Shown here piece after piece: positions 7,887-16,896 of a DNA stretch of 64,000 nt. The DNA is taken from assembly GCF_038096175.1 (NCBI RefSeq), contig NZ_CP151099.1, positions 6,736,001 to 6,800,000 on the forward strand, given 5' to 3'. The notes beneath the pieces were generated by a model. The model was not told the origin of the DNA. It searched no databases and saw only the letters and a program-made list of their open reading frames with translations. This DNA is from Nostoc sp. UHCC 0302 (GTDB lineage: Bacteria; Cyanobacteriota; Cyanobacteriia; Cyanobacteriales; Nostocaceae). A program made the translations under genes and the position numbers. Position 1 is the stretch's first letter; each line of letters starts with the position of its first letter.

Positions 7887-9113
7887 CTAAGACAATAGTT
7901 TGTTTTTAAACTTAAAGGCTGCTTGAATGTCTGGAATTTCTTTAGCCATGAGTTCAACAAGTTGCTCAGCTGAAATGTGAGGAGTTTCAGCTAATGTTTC
8001 TTCTACGACTAGATTGGCCATTGGGCCTATGTAATAGGCCAACTCTTCCTGACAACGTTTGATAAATGCTGGATTGAGCGAAGGTTGTTCAATTTGCTCA
8101 ATTGGTGAAGTAAGAGGCGAACTTAATATTGTTTCTCCATATTGATTAAACGATTGTGGCCTTGGTGTTATAGCCTGATATTCAGGATGAAATACGGTAG
8201 GAGACAAATCCACAATCGGTGCAGGTTTTCTTACTTCTGGTGCTGTAAGACGCTCTAATCCAGCAAGAACTTCTCTGGCTGTTTGGTATCGCTTGTTAGG
8301 CGTATCTGCTAACATCCGATTAAGTACTTGAGCAAAAGCATCACTAACATAGCTATAAAAACGCCATTGCCACTCTAAGGAGTACTGATCCATTAGCAGA
8401 GATGGATCTCGTCCTGTAAGTAGCACAATAGCTGTTACTCCTAAAGCATAAAGGTCACTACAGGGAGAACACAAACCTAAGCTAATCTGCTCACGTGGAG
8501 CGTATCCCACTTTGCCGACAAGAGACATTTTGCCAACAAAGGTTACGTGATGGGAGTTTCTCCCATCCTTCAAGTCAGCAATTTGCTTGCCTACACCGAA
8601 ATCAATCAGCACTGGCAAATCCGTGCCTTCAGGTAACATGATATTGTCAGGTGAAATATCCCGATGGATGATGTTGTGCTGATGGACGTATTCCAAAACA
8701 GGTAGCAGTTTTTTTAGCCACTGTATAACTTCCGCTTCCACAAAATTTCTGCCTTGACGTTGAAGTTCTCCCAGCAGCGCAGAATATGTTTTACCATCAA
8801 CATATTCTTGTACCAGGAATAGTCGACCATCTCCCTCAAAGCAAGCTAAGAACCTGGGGATTTGAGGATGTTGCAGCTGGTGGAGAATTTTAGCTTCTCT
8901 TTTGAATAAGTTGCGAGATTGTTCCAGTCCATTTTCCCCTGTGCCAATGGGTGCAAATTCCTTAAGAACACAAGCTTCATTAAAACGACGAGTATCATAC
9001 GCTAAATAGGTTCGTCCTAATCCGCCTTGTCCCAAAAGTTTTTGGATAATATAGCGATTATCAATCAGAGTTCCAGCAGCTATTTCTGGTCTTGTCATAG
9101 GAGACTGTGACAT
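7887..9113 (-). CDS. Ser/Thr protein kinase with a small C-terminal helical domain
   Basis: Hanks-type kinase of about 408 residues. Visible motifs are GQGGLGRT (28-35), Lys51, HRDISPDN (150-157, with IS in place of the common LK) and DFG (171-173). Residues 350-408 form a helical tail (CQEELAYYIGPMA onwards) seen after other cyanobacterial kinases and resembling DUF8082. The longest ORF starts at 9146, but AAGGAG nine bases before the ATG at 9113 (MSQSPMTRP) favours the later start. No membrane segment is visible. It converges with the heme-HAMP gene. Confidence 0.9.
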   Translation of the reverse strand: MSQSPMTRPEIAAGTLIDNRYIIQKLLGQGGLGRTYLAYDTRRFNEACVLKEFAPIGTGENGLEQSRNLFKREAKILHQLQHPQIPRFLACFEGDGRLFLVQEYVDGKTYSALLGELQRQGRNFVEAEVIQWLKKLLPVLEYVHQHNIIHRDISPDNIMLPEGTDLPVLIDFGVGKQIADLKDGRNSHHVTFVGKMSLVGKVGYAPREQISLGLCSPCSDLYALGVTAIVLLTGRDPSLLMDQYSLEWQWRFYSYVSDAFAQVLNRMLADTPNKRYQTAREVLAGLERLTAPEVRKPAPIVDLSPTVFHPEYQAITPRPQSFNQYGETILSSPLTSPIEQIEQPSLNPAFIKRCQEELAYYIGPMANLVVEETLAETPHISAEQLVELMAKEIPDIQAAFKFKNKLLS

Positions 9114-9223
9114 TTCATCGCACTCCTTGCGATTTTGTTGATACATTATTTGGTTTGCTGAAAGATAGAAACTCTAGCCGATAAAAGCTGATATGCCCCT
9201 TAGAATTGAGGTTAGCATCACCC

Positions 9224-9424
9224 TCAAGATGAGAAAATAGACTTTTCTACAATTTGTTGACGGTCTTGTGTGACCAAATAGACAATTTTTTCTTGAGTAG
9301 TTTTATAATACTGTTCGTATTTAGATATTTTAGCAGTCAGAACATAACCCGTGTTTGCAGTAATATCTGCGGGTGCTTTGTTGAAAGAAGCCGTAAGTGG
9401 GTGAGATAAAAAGGTGAAGAAACC
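9224..9424 (-). pseudogene. Open fragment of an unrecognised protein (possible remnant)
   Basis: A 66-codon open stretch between a TAG and a TGA, with no start codon in a convincing place. It reads like a coding tail (for example ADITANTGYVLTAKISKYEQ). I do not recognise the family. It may be the 3' end of a deleted gene. Confidence 0.3.
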
Positions 9425-9543
9425 CTATGGACTCCTAGAGTTAAATATTATAGATATTTTTAGTGTTAAATGTGCGATCGCTCTCAAAAGTTAATCTTTG
9501 TGAAAAAGGAAGCAATTATGAAAAGCACTTGAAGTTACAATAA

Positions 9544-9819
9544 TTAATCCAAATCATCCGGATTCACGCCTAATAGAAGCTTTGATACTGTGTTTATATT
9601 ATGCAACTTAACTACCGACGGACGCATTCAACCTGCTTGCTGCCATTCTATAGTTTCAAAATCAAAAAGTGTTTGAGTGCTTTGACTGCTAATCTGCGCC
9701 ACAATAACATCATCATATCCTCTGTCTAAAAGTAATAACACTAGACGGAGTTTGAATGTTACTGCATCAGAAAAAGGCAATTTGAGAAAAATAACTTAGC
9801 CAGATTGATAATTTTGCAT
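9544..9819 (-). pseudogene. PemK/MazF-like toxin gene with two in-frame stops
   Basis: Reading from the ATG at 9819, three bases after the antitoxin stop, the frame runs 92 codons and matches a PemK-like mRNA interferase: LPFSDAVTFKLRLVLLLLDR, then DVIVAQISSQ, then FETIEWQQAG, then MRPSVVKLHNINTV. Codon 8 is TAA (9796-9798), where GAA would be expected (MQNYQSGEV), and codon 64 is TGA (9628-9630), where a leucine codon is typical. No frameshift is needed, so two point mutations are enough to explain the loss. A family of active members cleaves mRNA; this copy should be inactive unless the stops are read through. Confidence 0.75.
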
Positions 9820-9822
9820 CGA

Positions 9823-10041
9823 TTAAATTGTGTCGCAGATAGCATCATCTTCGCTGTAGCCTTTTAATAATTGCTCGGCTGCAAAACGATGCCAATCTGC
9901 TTCCTCTTGTTCTTCTGTGGGTTCATTGACGAGAATAATTACTTTTACCTGCTGATTATTTGCTAACTGTTGTAAAACAGCATTCGGTAATTCTATTTTG
10001 ACTTCGGTGGTAACATTCGCTGGGAATTCGTATGCTTTCAT
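9823..10041 (-). CDS. Small antitoxin-like protein
   Basis: A 72-residue acidic protein (MKAYEFPANVTT start, C-terminal GYSEDDAICDTI). The N-terminal half looks like a short beta-rich DNA-binding part (KIELPNAVLQQL), and the C-terminal half like the toxin-binding tail typical of cyanobacterial antitoxins paired with PemK-like toxins. The toxin gene directly downstream is broken, so this is probably an orphan antitoxin. It lies 55 bases after the large kinase gene on the same strand. Confidence 0.7.
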   Translation of the reverse strand: MKAYEFPANVTTEVKIELPNAVLQQLANNQQVKVIILVNEPTEEQEEADWHRFAAEQLLKGYSEDDAICDTI

Positions 10042-10096
10042 GTTGTTTTTATTGTTTGCCAGCCTTACTTACTATTTTGACGCTGTTATTGCCAGA

Positions 10097-12820
10097 CTAG
10101 CTGCGTTGCCAAATTTTGATTGAGCCATCATTAGCGGCGCTAACTAGAATTTGCCCATCACGGCTAAATAGTATGGAATTAACCTGTGAGGAATGACCAG
10201 TCAGAGTACCAATTTCATTTCCAGAAGCCACATCCCAAAGTTTGATTGTGTTGTCATTGCTGCTACTAGCTAAAATTTGCCCATCAGGGCTAAAGATAAG
10301 TGAACCTTTAGCACTGGAAGAATTTGAGGAGCTTATTATAGAAGTATTAATAGTGCAGATTAATCTTCCATAATGTGTCTCCACATCCCACAACTGGATG
10401 CAATCACTACCACCACACACTAAAATTTTCCCATTCGGACTAAAAGCAATAGAAGTAGCACTATGAGGATAGGTGTTGATAGTTCGGATTGCTTCGCCAG
10501 TTTTTACTTCCCATAATTTAATGATTTTATCAAAACTACTGCTTGCTAATATCTCTTTATTTGGACTAAAAGCAAGACAGCCAACACCCTCAGATTGAGT
10601 TGTAATAGTAGAAATGTTTTGATCAGTGCTGACTTTTATTAGTCTAATTTTTTTATCTGAATATGCGGCTTGAGCATATATTTCTCCATCTTGACTTAAA
10701 GCAACTGCTGAAATTACTCTAGATTCCTTAAGTTCACAAGGTGTGTCCTGAATTTTTCTTCCAGTGGCTACTTCCCAGAGTATCATTCTATCTTTATTAG
10801 CACTAATTAAAATCTTTCCGTTTGCACTAAAGACTACAGTATCTAAAGAATATTTTTCAAACCGACGAATAAAAGTGCCACTAGGTATATGCCATAGTGT
10901 AATACCACTTTTACTCGTAGTAGCTATATTTTGACCATCAGGGCTAATAGTCAATAGATCAACTGCTTCGCTATGTCCATTGAGTTTATAGATTTCTCTA
11001 CCACTAGCTACATCCCACAGAGTAATGCCATCTGCTAAAATTCGACCGTCAGGGCTAAATTTGATTGGCTTGTTAAAACCTCTGTAACTGGAAGTTAAAG
11101 TGTGGATATTTGTGAGTTTAACTTGTTTTCCTTGAACCCGACTTAACAGCCATACTTTTACATTACCGTTATAACGATCCACACTGGCTAATATATCTCC
11201 ATTGGGACTAAAGGCAAGAGAAGAAACTTCAGAATCAGCTTTAATAGAGTAGATATTTTTCCCATTCGCTACATCCCATAGTCTGATCCGAGATTTACTT
11301 GGGTAAAAAAAACCGCCGTAGGTTTCTTCACTGGCTAAAATCTCACCATCAGGACTCAATGCAAGAGCATTTATATATTTGGAGCGAGAATAAATTGTGC
11401 AGATTTCTTTGCCAGTAGATACTTCCCATAACTTAATAATATCCTCGGATTTCATACCTACAGTAGCACCAGCAAGAATCCGTCCATCCAAGCTAAAAAC
11501 TAGATGCCCATATCTTTCAGTAATTGTGATAGTACGAACTTTATCTCCAGTATTTACATCCCATAATTGAATTTCTTCTTTTCTCATACTAGCCGCAAGC
11601 ATCTGACCATCAGAGCTAAATGCAACGAAATCTATATTGTTCCAGCCTAGTGTAAAATTAAGGTTTTCTTTACCGCTATCTATATCCCAAACACTCAATT
11701 CTTCACCCAACGAACTAGCTAAATTTTTACCATTTGCACTAAAAGTAAGAATCCAGCTAGGATATTCATAAGTTTTTATTTCTTGACCATTGATAAGCTG
11801 CCATAATTTCACACTGTAAAGACCAGTAGCTAATAGCTTGCCATCTGGACTAAAAGCAAGAGAATGAACAGAGTCTGCATAGTTTCTTATGGTTTGTACA
11901 CATTCCCAACTTTGAGAAACCTGGAAAATAAATCTTGAAGTATTTTGAGTAGATTGGTTAGATTGTGTTTGAGGTGTTGTTGCCGAAATTGACCCTACAT
12001 TCGTTCCCAACAAGTTCAACCACTCTTGCACCGACTGGGGACGGAACCTGTAATTTAACGCCATCCCCTTCATAATTGCCTCATTCACCTGATCGCTAAC
12101 ACTGCTATTCAATTCTTTAGGCGATCGCAGCGTAAAATTTTGTAATCTAGCTGGTGCTGGCATTGGCAACTGTCCTGTTAGCAAAGCATACAATGTCGCA
12201 GCTAAGGCATAAACATCAATATATTCTCCCCGTTCGGCATCCGGTACATACTGCTCTGGTGGGGCGTAACCATCAGTACGATTCTCTGTATGCTGTTGAA
12301 TAGCACCAGGGATAAATTGTCTGGCAATACCAAAATCAATTAGCACTGCTTCGGGTTTACCTGCACGCATCATGATGTTACTCGGCTTCAAATCCCGATG
12401 CAGCAAGCCTTTGTTATGAACTAAAGTTAAAGCGTCGCCAATTTGCTGAATATATATAAGTGCTTCGGCTTCTGATAATGCACCGTTTTCAGTGATTCGC
12501 TTACCTAAATCTTGCCCTTCGATATACTCCATCGCCATGCAGGGAAAATTACCTTCATCAAAGACATTTTCTATCTGCACAATATGAGGATGGTGACATA
12601 AAGCCAGTCGCAAAGCCTCATCTCGGAAGTCTTGCCGTAACTTGTTGCAGTGCGGTGTCCATTTAGGGTCATTAAAAAACTTGTCTAGAAGAGTTTTGAT
12701 TACGCGGAACTCATCACTTGGGTTTCTAGCGAGGTAGGTAATGCCAATTCCGCCCCTACCCAATTCTCTTTCGATAATGTAGCGATCGCCAAACAACTGC
12801 TGCCCTGGATTCCACGCCAT
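10097..12820 (-). CDS. Ser/Thr protein kinase with a long degenerate WD40 region
   Basis: A 907-residue paralogue of the kinase at 4519-6345. The kinase half has GRGGIGIT (21-28), Lys42, HRDLKPSN near 141-148 and DFGIAR near 162. From residue 315 to the end there are about 14 WD40-like units (LAFSPDGK.LA pattern), many degenerate, enough for two propellers; the last two are closest to consensus (GHSSQVNSILFSRDG). No membrane segment. The kinase halves of the two paralogues are much closer to one another than the repeat halves, which suggests that partner binding diverged after duplication. Confidence 0.92.
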   Translation of the reverse strand: MAWNPGQQLFGDRYIIERELGRGGIGITYLARNPSDEFRVIKTLLDKFFNDPKWTPHCNKLRQDFRDEALRLALCHHPHIVQIENVFDEGNFPCMAMEYIEGQDLGKRITENGALSEAEALIYIQQIGDALTLVHNKGLLHRDLKPSNIMMRAGKPEAVLIDFGIARQFIPGAIQQHTENRTDGYAPPEQYVPDAERGEYIDVYALAATLYALLTGQLPMPAPARLQNFTLRSPKELNSSVSDQVNEAIMKGMALNYRFRPQSVQEWLNLLGTNVGSISATTPQTQSNQSTQNTSRFIFQVSQSWECVQTIRNYADSVHSLAFSPDGKLLATGLYSVKLWQLINGQEIKTYEYPSWILTFSANGKNLASSLGEELSVWDIDSGKENLNFTLGWNNIDFVAFSSDGQMLAASMRKEEIQLWDVNTGDKVRTITITERYGHLVFSLDGRILAGATVGMKSEDIIKLWEVSTGKEICTIYSRSKYINALALSPDGEILASEETYGGFFYPSKSRIRLWDVANGKNIYSIKADSEVSSLAFSPNGDILASVDRYNGNVKVWLLSRVQGKQVKLTNIHTLTSSYRGFNKPIKFSPDGRILADGITLWDVASGREIYKLNGHSEAVDLLTISPDGQNIATTSKSGITLWHIPSGTFIRRFEKYSLDTVVFSANGKILISANKDRMILWEVATGRKIQDTPCELKESRVISAVALSQDGEIYAQAAYSDKKIRLIKVSTDQNISTITTQSEGVGCLAFSPNKEILASSSFDKIIKLWEVKTGEAIRTINTYPHSATSIAFSPNGKILVCGGSDCIQLWDVETHYGRLICTINTSIISSSNSSSAKGSLIFSPDGQILASSSNDNTIKLWDVASGNEIGTLTGHSSQVNSILFSRDGQILVSAANDGSIKIWQRS

Positions 12821-12920
12821 TTATCAAGACCGTAGTTTTACTGATATTTATTTTGGCACACCATAAATAGCGGCGTTTGATAAGGTGGAATCTATAACTT
12901 TGGATACAAGCAAAGCTCAC

Positions 12921-12949
12921 ATCGCGGACTTCTTCAAGAAGTCCGCGAT
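12921..12949. repeat. 29-bp perfect palindrome
   Basis: ATCGCGGACTTCTT, a single central base, then its exact reverse complement. It sits at the 3' end of the Uma2 remnant and probably inserted there. Confidence 0.8.
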
Positions 12950-13368
12950 CTTGTTCAGCTAACTCGAAACCCCACAGTAGAAGTTGTCCTTGTTCATCCC
13001 ACCACCGCAACCAATTACCTGTACGATTTTCACGTCTCCCTTGCCACACACCAAGGTAAAGATTCATTTCCCCTATCCAGTAAAGTTGGTTGTCGTTAGG
13101 GGTTTGCACAATGTACCTGCCTGTATTGTTATCTAGGCGATAAATTTCTAAGTTGCCGCTATCAGGTTCAAAAATCGCATAATTTGGTACTTTTAAGACG
13201 CACTAGTAAAAAAACCATTTACCAGGGGGGTAAGTTGGTTTAATAGAATATTCCCCGCCTTCCGTATCAGACCACTGGGTCATCTGGCAATTTGTAATCG
13301 TCGGGTAGTTTTTCCCACGTTATTTGATAGTTTTGGGTGACAATGGATGTGATAGTGGGTCTTCCTTT
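12921..13368 (-). pseudogene. Uma2-family protein gene, decayed
   Basis: Two pieces of a Uma2-type (PD-(D/E)XK-like) protein are visible in the same order. The N-terminal piece (13368 down to 13267) reads ITWEKLPDDYKLPDDPVV and ends in TGA. The C-terminal piece (13202 down to about 12950) reads LKVPNYAIFEPDSGNLEIYR, then YWIGEMNLYLGVWQG and GNWLRWWDEQGQLL. The catalytic middle of about 100 residues is missing and no start codon remains. A palindromic repeat interrupts the 3' end. The gene is not functional. Confidence 0.7.
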
Positions 13369-13386
13369 TTAATAAGGGGACAAAGG

Positions 13387-13484
13387 ACGCTGCTGAATCT
13401 GGATATGGAAAGCTCGCGCATTCGATGAAATCGTTCTCGCAGAGTAGGTGCAAATAGCAAGTTTATAGGTTGATTCAGCAACGC
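13387..13484. mobile_element. Short inverted-repeat element (MITE-like) downstream of radA
   Basis: Left end ACGCTGCTGAATC and right end GATTCAGCAACGC are inverted repeats with two mismatches, about 98 bp apart. The GCGTTGCTGAATC end is familiar from small non-autonomous elements in Nostocales. It has no coding capacity. Confidence 0.5.
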
Positions 13485-13496
13485 CGCTTTTGGAAC

Positions 13497-15017
13497 CTAC
13501 TCTTCGTCTGGTTCTAAATCGCTGTCTTCTAATGAGTGTTGTGGGATTGCCGCAATAATCGCGTCTATGACTTTAGATACTGGTAATATTTCAATGTTAA
13601 GGTCAGGAAATTTTGTCCCTTTTGGGACGATTGCTCTTTTAAATCCCAGCTTAGCTGCTTCTTTTAACCGCAGTTCCATTTGTGACACTGAGCGCACTTG
13701 TCCGCCTAAGCCAACTTCTCCAATCAAGACTGTACCTGGATCGACAATGCGATCGCGGAAACTGGCAACGATCGCAATTGCTACGCCTAAATCTACTGCT
13801 GGTTCTAATACACTCAATCCCCCAGCAGAAGCCACGTAAGAATCCAATTTTGACATGGGAATTCCTACGCGTTTTTCTAACACGGCGAGAATTTGCACTA
13901 AGCGGTTGTAGTCTACGCCAGTCCCTGCACGACGAGGAGAAGGGTAGCTGGTGGGACTTACAAGGGCTTGTAACTCAACAACGATGGGGCGAGTTCCCTC
14001 ACAAGCAACTACGATCGCAGTACCTGGCGCTGGATCGTCACGATTGCCTAAAAATAGCTCTGAGGGGTTAGGAACTTCTCGTAGTCCATGTGCCACCATT
14101 TCAAAAATGCCGATTTCATGAGTAGCGCCGAAGCGGTTTTTCACTGTTCGCAATAAGCGATGGGAGGCAAAGCGATCGCCTTCAAAATACAATACTGTAT
14201 CTACTAAGTGTTCTAAGACTTTCGGCCCAGCGATCGCTCCTTCTTTGGTGACGTGTCCTACAATTAACATTGTGATATCTTCATGCTTCGCCACTTTCAT
14301 CAAAGCCGCTGTACATTCACGCACTTGGGCTACTGAACCTGGTGCAGAGGTTAAAGCTGGCAAGAAAATTGTTTGAATACTATCAATCACCGCCACATTC
14401 GGTTTTAAGGAGTCTATTTCCCGCAAAATTTCTTCTAAATCTGTTTCCGGTAATACATACAAATCTGCACTGACACTTTCAATATCTTCCGATTTCGGAG
14501 TATCTTCTGCTACTACTTCAATCGCATTAATATCCACATCTAAGGATTTTGATACTCCCAAACGAGAAGCTCTCAGTTTGATTTGTTGTCCTGATTCTTC
14601 CCCAGAAATGTAGAGAATGCGGTATCTTTGTGCTAGTTCATTTGATACTTGCAGTAGTAAAGTAGATTTACCGATTCCTGGATCACCTCCAATGAGAACC
14701 ATAGAACCGGGGACAATCCCGCCTCCAAGTACCCGATCCAATTCTTCATAGCCTGACTGCCAGCGTGTGAGTTGGCGATCGCTAATTTGCTCAAATGTCA
14801 GAGAAGCTCGCTGTTTAGGTGTTTTAGTAGCAGATTTGCCATTATTCTGTGCTGTGTGCCAACTACTAACTCCCCGACTGGGCATATCTCCAGAAGACTG
14901 GACAGCAATCTGTTCTTCTAGAGAATTATAAGTGCCACAAGCTGGACACTTGCCAAACCACTGAGGCGATTCTGCCCCACAGTCGTTACAAACGTAAAAG
15001 GTTTTAGACTTTGGCAT
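13497..15017 (-). CDS. radA: DNA repair protein RadA/Sms
   Basis: RadA promotes branch migration in recombinational repair. All parts are visible in the 506 residues: a C4 zinc finger (Cys10, Cys13, Cys24, Cys27), Walker A GGDPGIGKST (110-119), the RadA-specific KNRFG near residue 290, and a Lon-protease-like C-terminal domain (SAGGLSVLEPAVDLGVAIAI). Length is slightly above the usual 450-460 because of a linker near residues 35-75. It is divergent from rpaB. Confidence 0.96.
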   Translation of the reverse strand: MPKSKTFYVCNDCGAESPQWFGKCPACGTYNSLEEQIAVQSSGDMPSRGVSSWHTAQNNGKSATKTPKQRASLTFEQISDRQLTRWQSGYEELDRVLGGGIVPGSMVLIGGDPGIGKSTLLLQVSNELAQRYRILYISGEESGQQIKLRASRLGVSKSLDVDINAIEVVAEDTPKSEDIESVSADLYVLPETDLEEILREIDSLKPNVAVIDSIQTIFLPALTSAPGSVAQVRECTAALMKVAKHEDITMLIVGHVTKEGAIAGPKVLEHLVDTVLYFEGDRFASHRLLRTVKNRFGATHEIGIFEMVAHGLREVPNPSELFLGNRDDPAPGTAIVVACEGTRPIVVELQALVSPTSYPSPRRAGTGVDYNRLVQILAVLEKRVGIPMSKLDSYVASAGGLSVLEPAVDLGVAIAIVASFRDRIVDPGTVLIGEVGLGGQVRSVSQMELRLKEAAKLGFKRAIVPKGTKFPDLNIEILPVSKVIDAIIAAIPQHSLEDSDLEPDEE

Positions 15018-15188
15018 TCTTAAATGTTATTCAATAATCTTAATTATTATTTAATCACTGGAAAAAAGTAAAATCTAAGAATAGTAGGCAGTTAGAGCTT
15101 TTTCCAAATGAATTCATGGAATGATATCTTAATATTATGGTATTAAAAATTAATCATGTAAAATTTTAGTGAAGGAGCGTTGAGAAAC

Positions 15189-15917
15189 TTGGAAAGTCAT
15201 AAAGAAAAAATCCTGGTGGTAGACGACGAAGCCAGCATTCGCCGGATTTTGGAAACGCGCCTTTCCATGATTGGCTACGATGTAGTAACGGCTGGCGACG
15301 GGGAAGAGGCTTTAGAAACTTTTCGTAAATCCGATCCTGACCTAGTAGTTTTGGACGTGATGATGCCAAAGCTAGATGGCTACGGTGTGTGTCAAGAATT
15401 ACGAAAGGAATCAGATGTCCCTATTATTATGCTAACAGCCCTGGGGGATGTAGCCGATCGCATTACTGGGCTAGAGCTGGGTGCTGATGACTATGTAGTT
15501 AAACCATTTTCCCCAAAGGAGTTAGAAGCCCGAATTCGTTCGGTATTGAGACGGGTAGACAAAACCAGTGCTTCTGGTATCCCCAGTTCTGGGGTGATTC
15601 ATGTTGGCAATATCAAAATTGACACGAATAAGCGACAAGTCTATAAAGGCGATGAGCGTATTCGGCTGACGGGTATGGAGTTTAGCTTACTAGAGTTGTT
15701 AGTCAGCCGCTCTGGAGAAGCTTTTTCCCGTTCGGAAATTTTGCAAGAAGTGTGGGGCTACACACCAGAACGCCATGTGGATACGCGTGTAGTGGATGTG
15801 CATATTTCCCGGTTGCGGGCAAAATTAGAAGATGACCCCAGCAACCCAGAATTGATTCTCACAGCGCGGGGTACTGGTTATCTTTTCCAACGGATTATTG
15901 AACCAGGAGAAGAATGA
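15189..15917 (+). CDS. rpaB: Response regulator RpaB (OmpR/PhoB family, Ycf27)
   Basis: RpaB is the essential high-light response regulator of cyanobacteria, working with the histidine kinase NblS (Hik33) and acting on photosystem, high-light and phycobilisome genes. Receiver domain: acidic pair Asp12/Asp13, phospho-acceptor Asp56, conserved Lys in VVKPF. DNA-binding winged helix: residues 135-240 (LTGMEFSLLELL, RHVDTRVVDVHISRLRAKL). The longest frame begins with TTG at 15180, but the strong site GAAGGAG at 15171-15177 would then be only two bases away, so the TTG at 15189 (LESHKEKIL) is preferred. Sequence conservation with known RpaB is very high. Confidence 0.93.
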   Translation: MESHKEKILVVDDEASIRRILETRLSMIGYDVVTAGDGEEALETFRKSDPDLVVLDVMMPKLDGYGVCQELRKESDVPIIMLTALGDVADRITGLELGADDYVVKPFSPKELEARIRSVLRRVDKTSASGIPSSGVIHVGNIKIDTNKRQVYKGDERIRLTGMEFSLLELLVSRSGEAFSRSEILQEVWGYTPERHVDTRVVDVHISRLRAKLEDDPSNPELILTARGTGYLFQRIIEPGEE

Positions 15918-16013
15918 AGAGAGTTAGAAGTGAGGAGTTAAAAGTGAAGAGTTAAAAACTTTCTTCAACTCATAACTCACAACTCATAACTCATAACTCG
16001 TAATTCATGTCCA
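15918..16013. repeat. Short tandem repeat between rpaB and the next gene
   Basis: About five imperfect copies of a ten-base unit of type AACTCATAAC fill most of this 96-base gap. Confidence 0.6.
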
Positions 16014-16673
16014 ATGAATAAACCTGATTCTAATAGAGTTTTGCGGCGTCTACCCATTGTTGTTGGTGGCTTGGGCGCTGTACTTTTATTAATTAACCGT
16101 TTATTGACACCAGAACTTACTCAATCCCAAGCACGTGGGGATGTGCTTGGTGTGGTTTTAAGTGCGGTATTAATTTTAACGGGTTTAATTTGGCAGCAAG
16201 TGCAGCCGCGATCGCCTGATACTGTAGAACTAATTGGGGAGGAAGGTTTTGTATTAGCCGCAGATTTACCAGAAACCGTGAAAACTGAACTAGCGTGGGC
16301 ATCTCATTTATTGTTGACTAATACAGTAACGCGATCGCTAGTAGTTTTTTATCAAGGCAAAGTTTTGTTGCGTCGCGGTATTCTGGGTACTAAATCTGAA
16401 GTATTTCCAGGAGCAATTTTAAAACGAGTACTGGAAACACAAAAACCAACTTACTTAGTTGCCCTGGAAATTTATCCAGGTAAGATTGAATTTGATTATT
16501 TACCAGAAAATACTCAAGGTGTAATTTGTCAACCGATTGGTAATCAAGGTGTCTTAATTTTAGGAGCGAATGCTCGTCGCAGTTACACAAAACAAGATGA
16601 AAACTGGATTGCGGGAATTGCAGATAAATTAGCTGTAACTCTTAGCTCGAATTTACACAACCAAGCGAAGTAA
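16014..16673 (+). CDS. Cofactor assembly of complex C subunit B (cytochrome b6f heme cn attachment)
   Basis: A 219-residue membrane protein resembling the CCB2/CCB4-type family, which helps attach heme cn to cytochrome b6 in the b6f complex. Two membrane segments near residues 13-31 and 43-60 are followed by a soluble domain with ELAWASHLLLTNTVTRSLVV and QPIGNQGVLILGANARRSYT, both typical of the cyanobacterial family. The location after rpaB has no obvious functional link. The start ATG at 16014 overlaps no strong ribosome-binding site. Confidence 0.82.
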   Translation: MNKPDSNRVLRRLPIVVGGLGAVLLLINRLLTPELTQSQARGDVLGVVLSAVLILTGLIWQQVQPRSPDTVELIGEEGFVLAADLPETVKTELAWASHLLLTNTVTRSLVVFYQGKVLLRRGILGTKSEVFPGAILKRVLETQKPTYLVALEIYPGKIEFDYLPENTQGVICQPIGNQGVLILGANARRSYTKQDENWIAGIADKLAVTLSSNLHNQAK

Positions 16674-16722
16674 TACTAACTCGTAATGCGTAATTAAGAG
16701 GCGTCAGATTTAATTTGGGTTT

Positions 16723-16809
16723 TTAGACAGAGAATCTATTGCTGAATTTTAAATACTTGTAGAAATCTGCTTTTGGTTGGTCATCTGTAACAATAACTCT
16801 TACTTGGCA
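16723..16809 (-). pseudogene. Possible GNAT acetyltransferase tail, remnant
   Basis: A 28-codon stretch reads QVRVIVTDDQPKADFYKYL then FSNRF before a TAA, which resembles the C-terminal strand and helix of GNAT N-acetyltransferases (KADFYxxLGF). No upstream part of the domain is recognisable. Low confidence. Confidence 0.3.
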
Positions 16810-16896
16810 AGTATTACTCTAAGATATTTACCTGCTTGATTTAAATTATGAATAGTCTTTTTTCTTTGCATTAATAAATTGACTTGCTCATATATA

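Noticed and set aside
12756-13109. 117-codon ORF as an intact gene
   Set aside because: Its first half is the C-terminal part of a Uma2 protein and the second half runs through a palindrome and the kinase leader out of the Uma2 context; it is a remnant and not a gene of its own.
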